A DNA stretch of 5,728 bases, taken from assembly GCA_027063755.1 (NCBI GenBank), contig JAMORD010000128.1:1-5728 (forward strand). The letters are read 5' to 3'. The stretch is from a bacterium. GTDB taxonomy: Bacteria > Coprothermobacterota > Coprothermobacteria > Coprothermobacterales > JAADFF01. The translations under genes were made by a program, and so were the position numbers. The notes below the pieces were generated by a model, which did no database searches, was not told where the DNA came from, and saw only the letters and a program-made list of their open reading frames with translations. Below are positions 5,035 to 5,728 of the stretch, piece after piece; position 1 is the first letter of the stretch; the number at the start of each line of letters is the position of its first letter.

Positions 5035-5728
5035 ATGAGGAAGTATGTTGTTCTTCTCGTGGCCGTCGCCATTGCCCTGTCTGCAGTAGTTGCTGTTGTT
5101 CCTGTTAAGGCAGCAGGGTTTAGCGATGTGCCATCTAATTACTGGGCTTACAAGTACATTACAAGACTTGCCGATGAAGGCATAGTGACAGGTATGGGTG
5201 GGGGCAAATATGGCCCCGAAGAAAGCCTTACCCGTGCACAGATGGCTGTTATTGCCGTCAGACTTGCCGGTGTTAACCCCGACAAGTATAAAGGTGCAAA
5301 GGCCACATTCAAAGATGTGACAGATCCCAACAAGTGGTATTACAAGTGGGTCTATGCAGCTCTCAAGACAGGTATCGTAAAAGGTTATCCCGATGGTACC
5401 TTCAGGCCTGACAAGAAGGTTACCCGTGCTGAGCTTATCGTTATGGCAGAGCGTCTTTATAAGATCGTCAATGGTGTAGATCTTGAAAAGACTGTTCTTC
5501 CTGAGCTGAAGAAAAAGCCTTACTTCCCAGCTCTCCGTGCTTCTGACGAGCCCAAGTATCGTAAGCACTGGGCTGCTTACTATGCAACACTGGCTATTCT
5601 CCCACAGTATCAGCTCATCAACTGGCGTGAGCCTGGCCGTGTTATTGCCCTTGATGCTCCAGCAACCCGTGCAGAGATGGCTTACTCCATCTACAAGGTT
5701 AAGTATCCTGTAAAGATGGGTGGTACCC
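5035..5728 (+). CDS. S-layer or cell-surface protein with three SLH domains (partial, 3' end outside window)
   Basis: The first 231 codons of an exported protein are present, open to the right edge. A signal peptide covers residues 1-27: a basic start (RKY), a hydrophobic core of Val/Ala/Leu, and a likely cleavage after VKA or VKAA. Three SLH domains follow. The first (about 29-78) has FSDVPSNYWA and LTRAQM; the second (about 92-141) is the most canonical, with GYPDGTFRPD and VTRAEL; the third (about 164-220) is divergent, lacking the GYPDGTF-type loop but keeping ATRAEM. Three consecutive SLH domains normally bind pyruvylated secondary cell-wall polymer and anchor the protein to the wall. 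Whatever follows residue 231 (S-layer body, enzyme or adhesin) is not visible. Lysine is AAG in 19 of 24 codons, CGT dominates arginine and only one isoleucine is ATA, unlike the three upstream genes, which fits high expression. It has its own promoter and leader. It could be the main S-layer protein, but this is not proven. Confidence 0.93.
   Translation, partial: MRKYVVLLVAVAIALSAVVAVVPVKAAGFSDVPSNYWAYKYITRLADEGIVTGMGGGKYGPEESLTRAQMAVIAVRLAGVNPDKYKGAKATFKDVTDPNKWYYKWVYAALKTGIVKGYPDGTFRPDKKVTRAELIVMAERLYKIVNGVDLEKTVLPELKKKPYFPALRASDEPKYRKHWAAYYATLAILPQYQLINWREPGRVIALDAPATRAEMAYSIYKVKYPVKMGGT

Noticed and set aside
4879-5568. A 229-codon open frame on the minus strand, opposite the SLH gene
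   Set aside because: It overlaps a gene with a signal peptide and three SLH domains, its product shows no recognisable domain, and it has no promoter or ribosome binding site of note. It arises from the codon bias of the sense gene.

Overview
The window is a compact bacterial stretch with four protein-coding genes and no RNA gene, CRISPR array or mobile element that I can see. The last gene encodes an exported protein with three N-terminal S-layer homology (SLH) domains. Shine-Dalgarno sites are strong and close to AAGGAGGTGA, two of the four starts are GTG, and base composition is moderate to low in G+C. This points to a Bacillota-like bacterium with an S-layer, quite possibly an anaerobic or thermophilic clostridial relative. 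SLH proteins also occur in Negativicutes, Synergistota, Deinococcota and others, so the assignment is an inference and I name no species.

Layout. Positions 20-57 hold a strong hairpin terminator that closes a leftward operon. Positions 64-2726 (minus strand) carry tldD followed by tldE, overlapping by four bases (GTGA), and together they encode the two subunits of the TldD/TldE metalloprotease. A short divergent intergenic region (about 2727-2816) carries two back-to-back -10 boxes. Positions 2817-4898 (plus) encode an unusual chemoreceptor: an N-terminal anchor, an extracytoplasmic beta-rich domain, seven predicted membrane helices and a full methyl-accepting signalling domain with no HAMP. 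Positions 4899-5034 hold an extended -10 promoter, a 5' hairpin and a good ribosome binding site. Positions 5035-5728 carry the start of the SLH gene, which runs off the right edge.

How the genes relate. TldD and TldE clearly work together as one heterodimeric peptidase in the cytoplasm. The receptor is transcribed away from tldDE and has no che genes beside it here, so it would have to feed a chemotaxis array encoded elsewhere. The SLH protein has its own promoter. Its codon use (mostly AAG for Lys, CGT for Arg, hardly any ATA) and its structured leader suggest a highly expressed cell-surface protein. There is no clear functional link between the three transcription units, beyond the possibility that the receptor senses something at the same cell surface.

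The most noteworthy item is the receptor architecture: a 7TMR-DISM-like sensor and seven-helix membrane module joined directly to an MCP signalling hairpin. The rest looks like ordinary genes with a few regulatory details worth a look.
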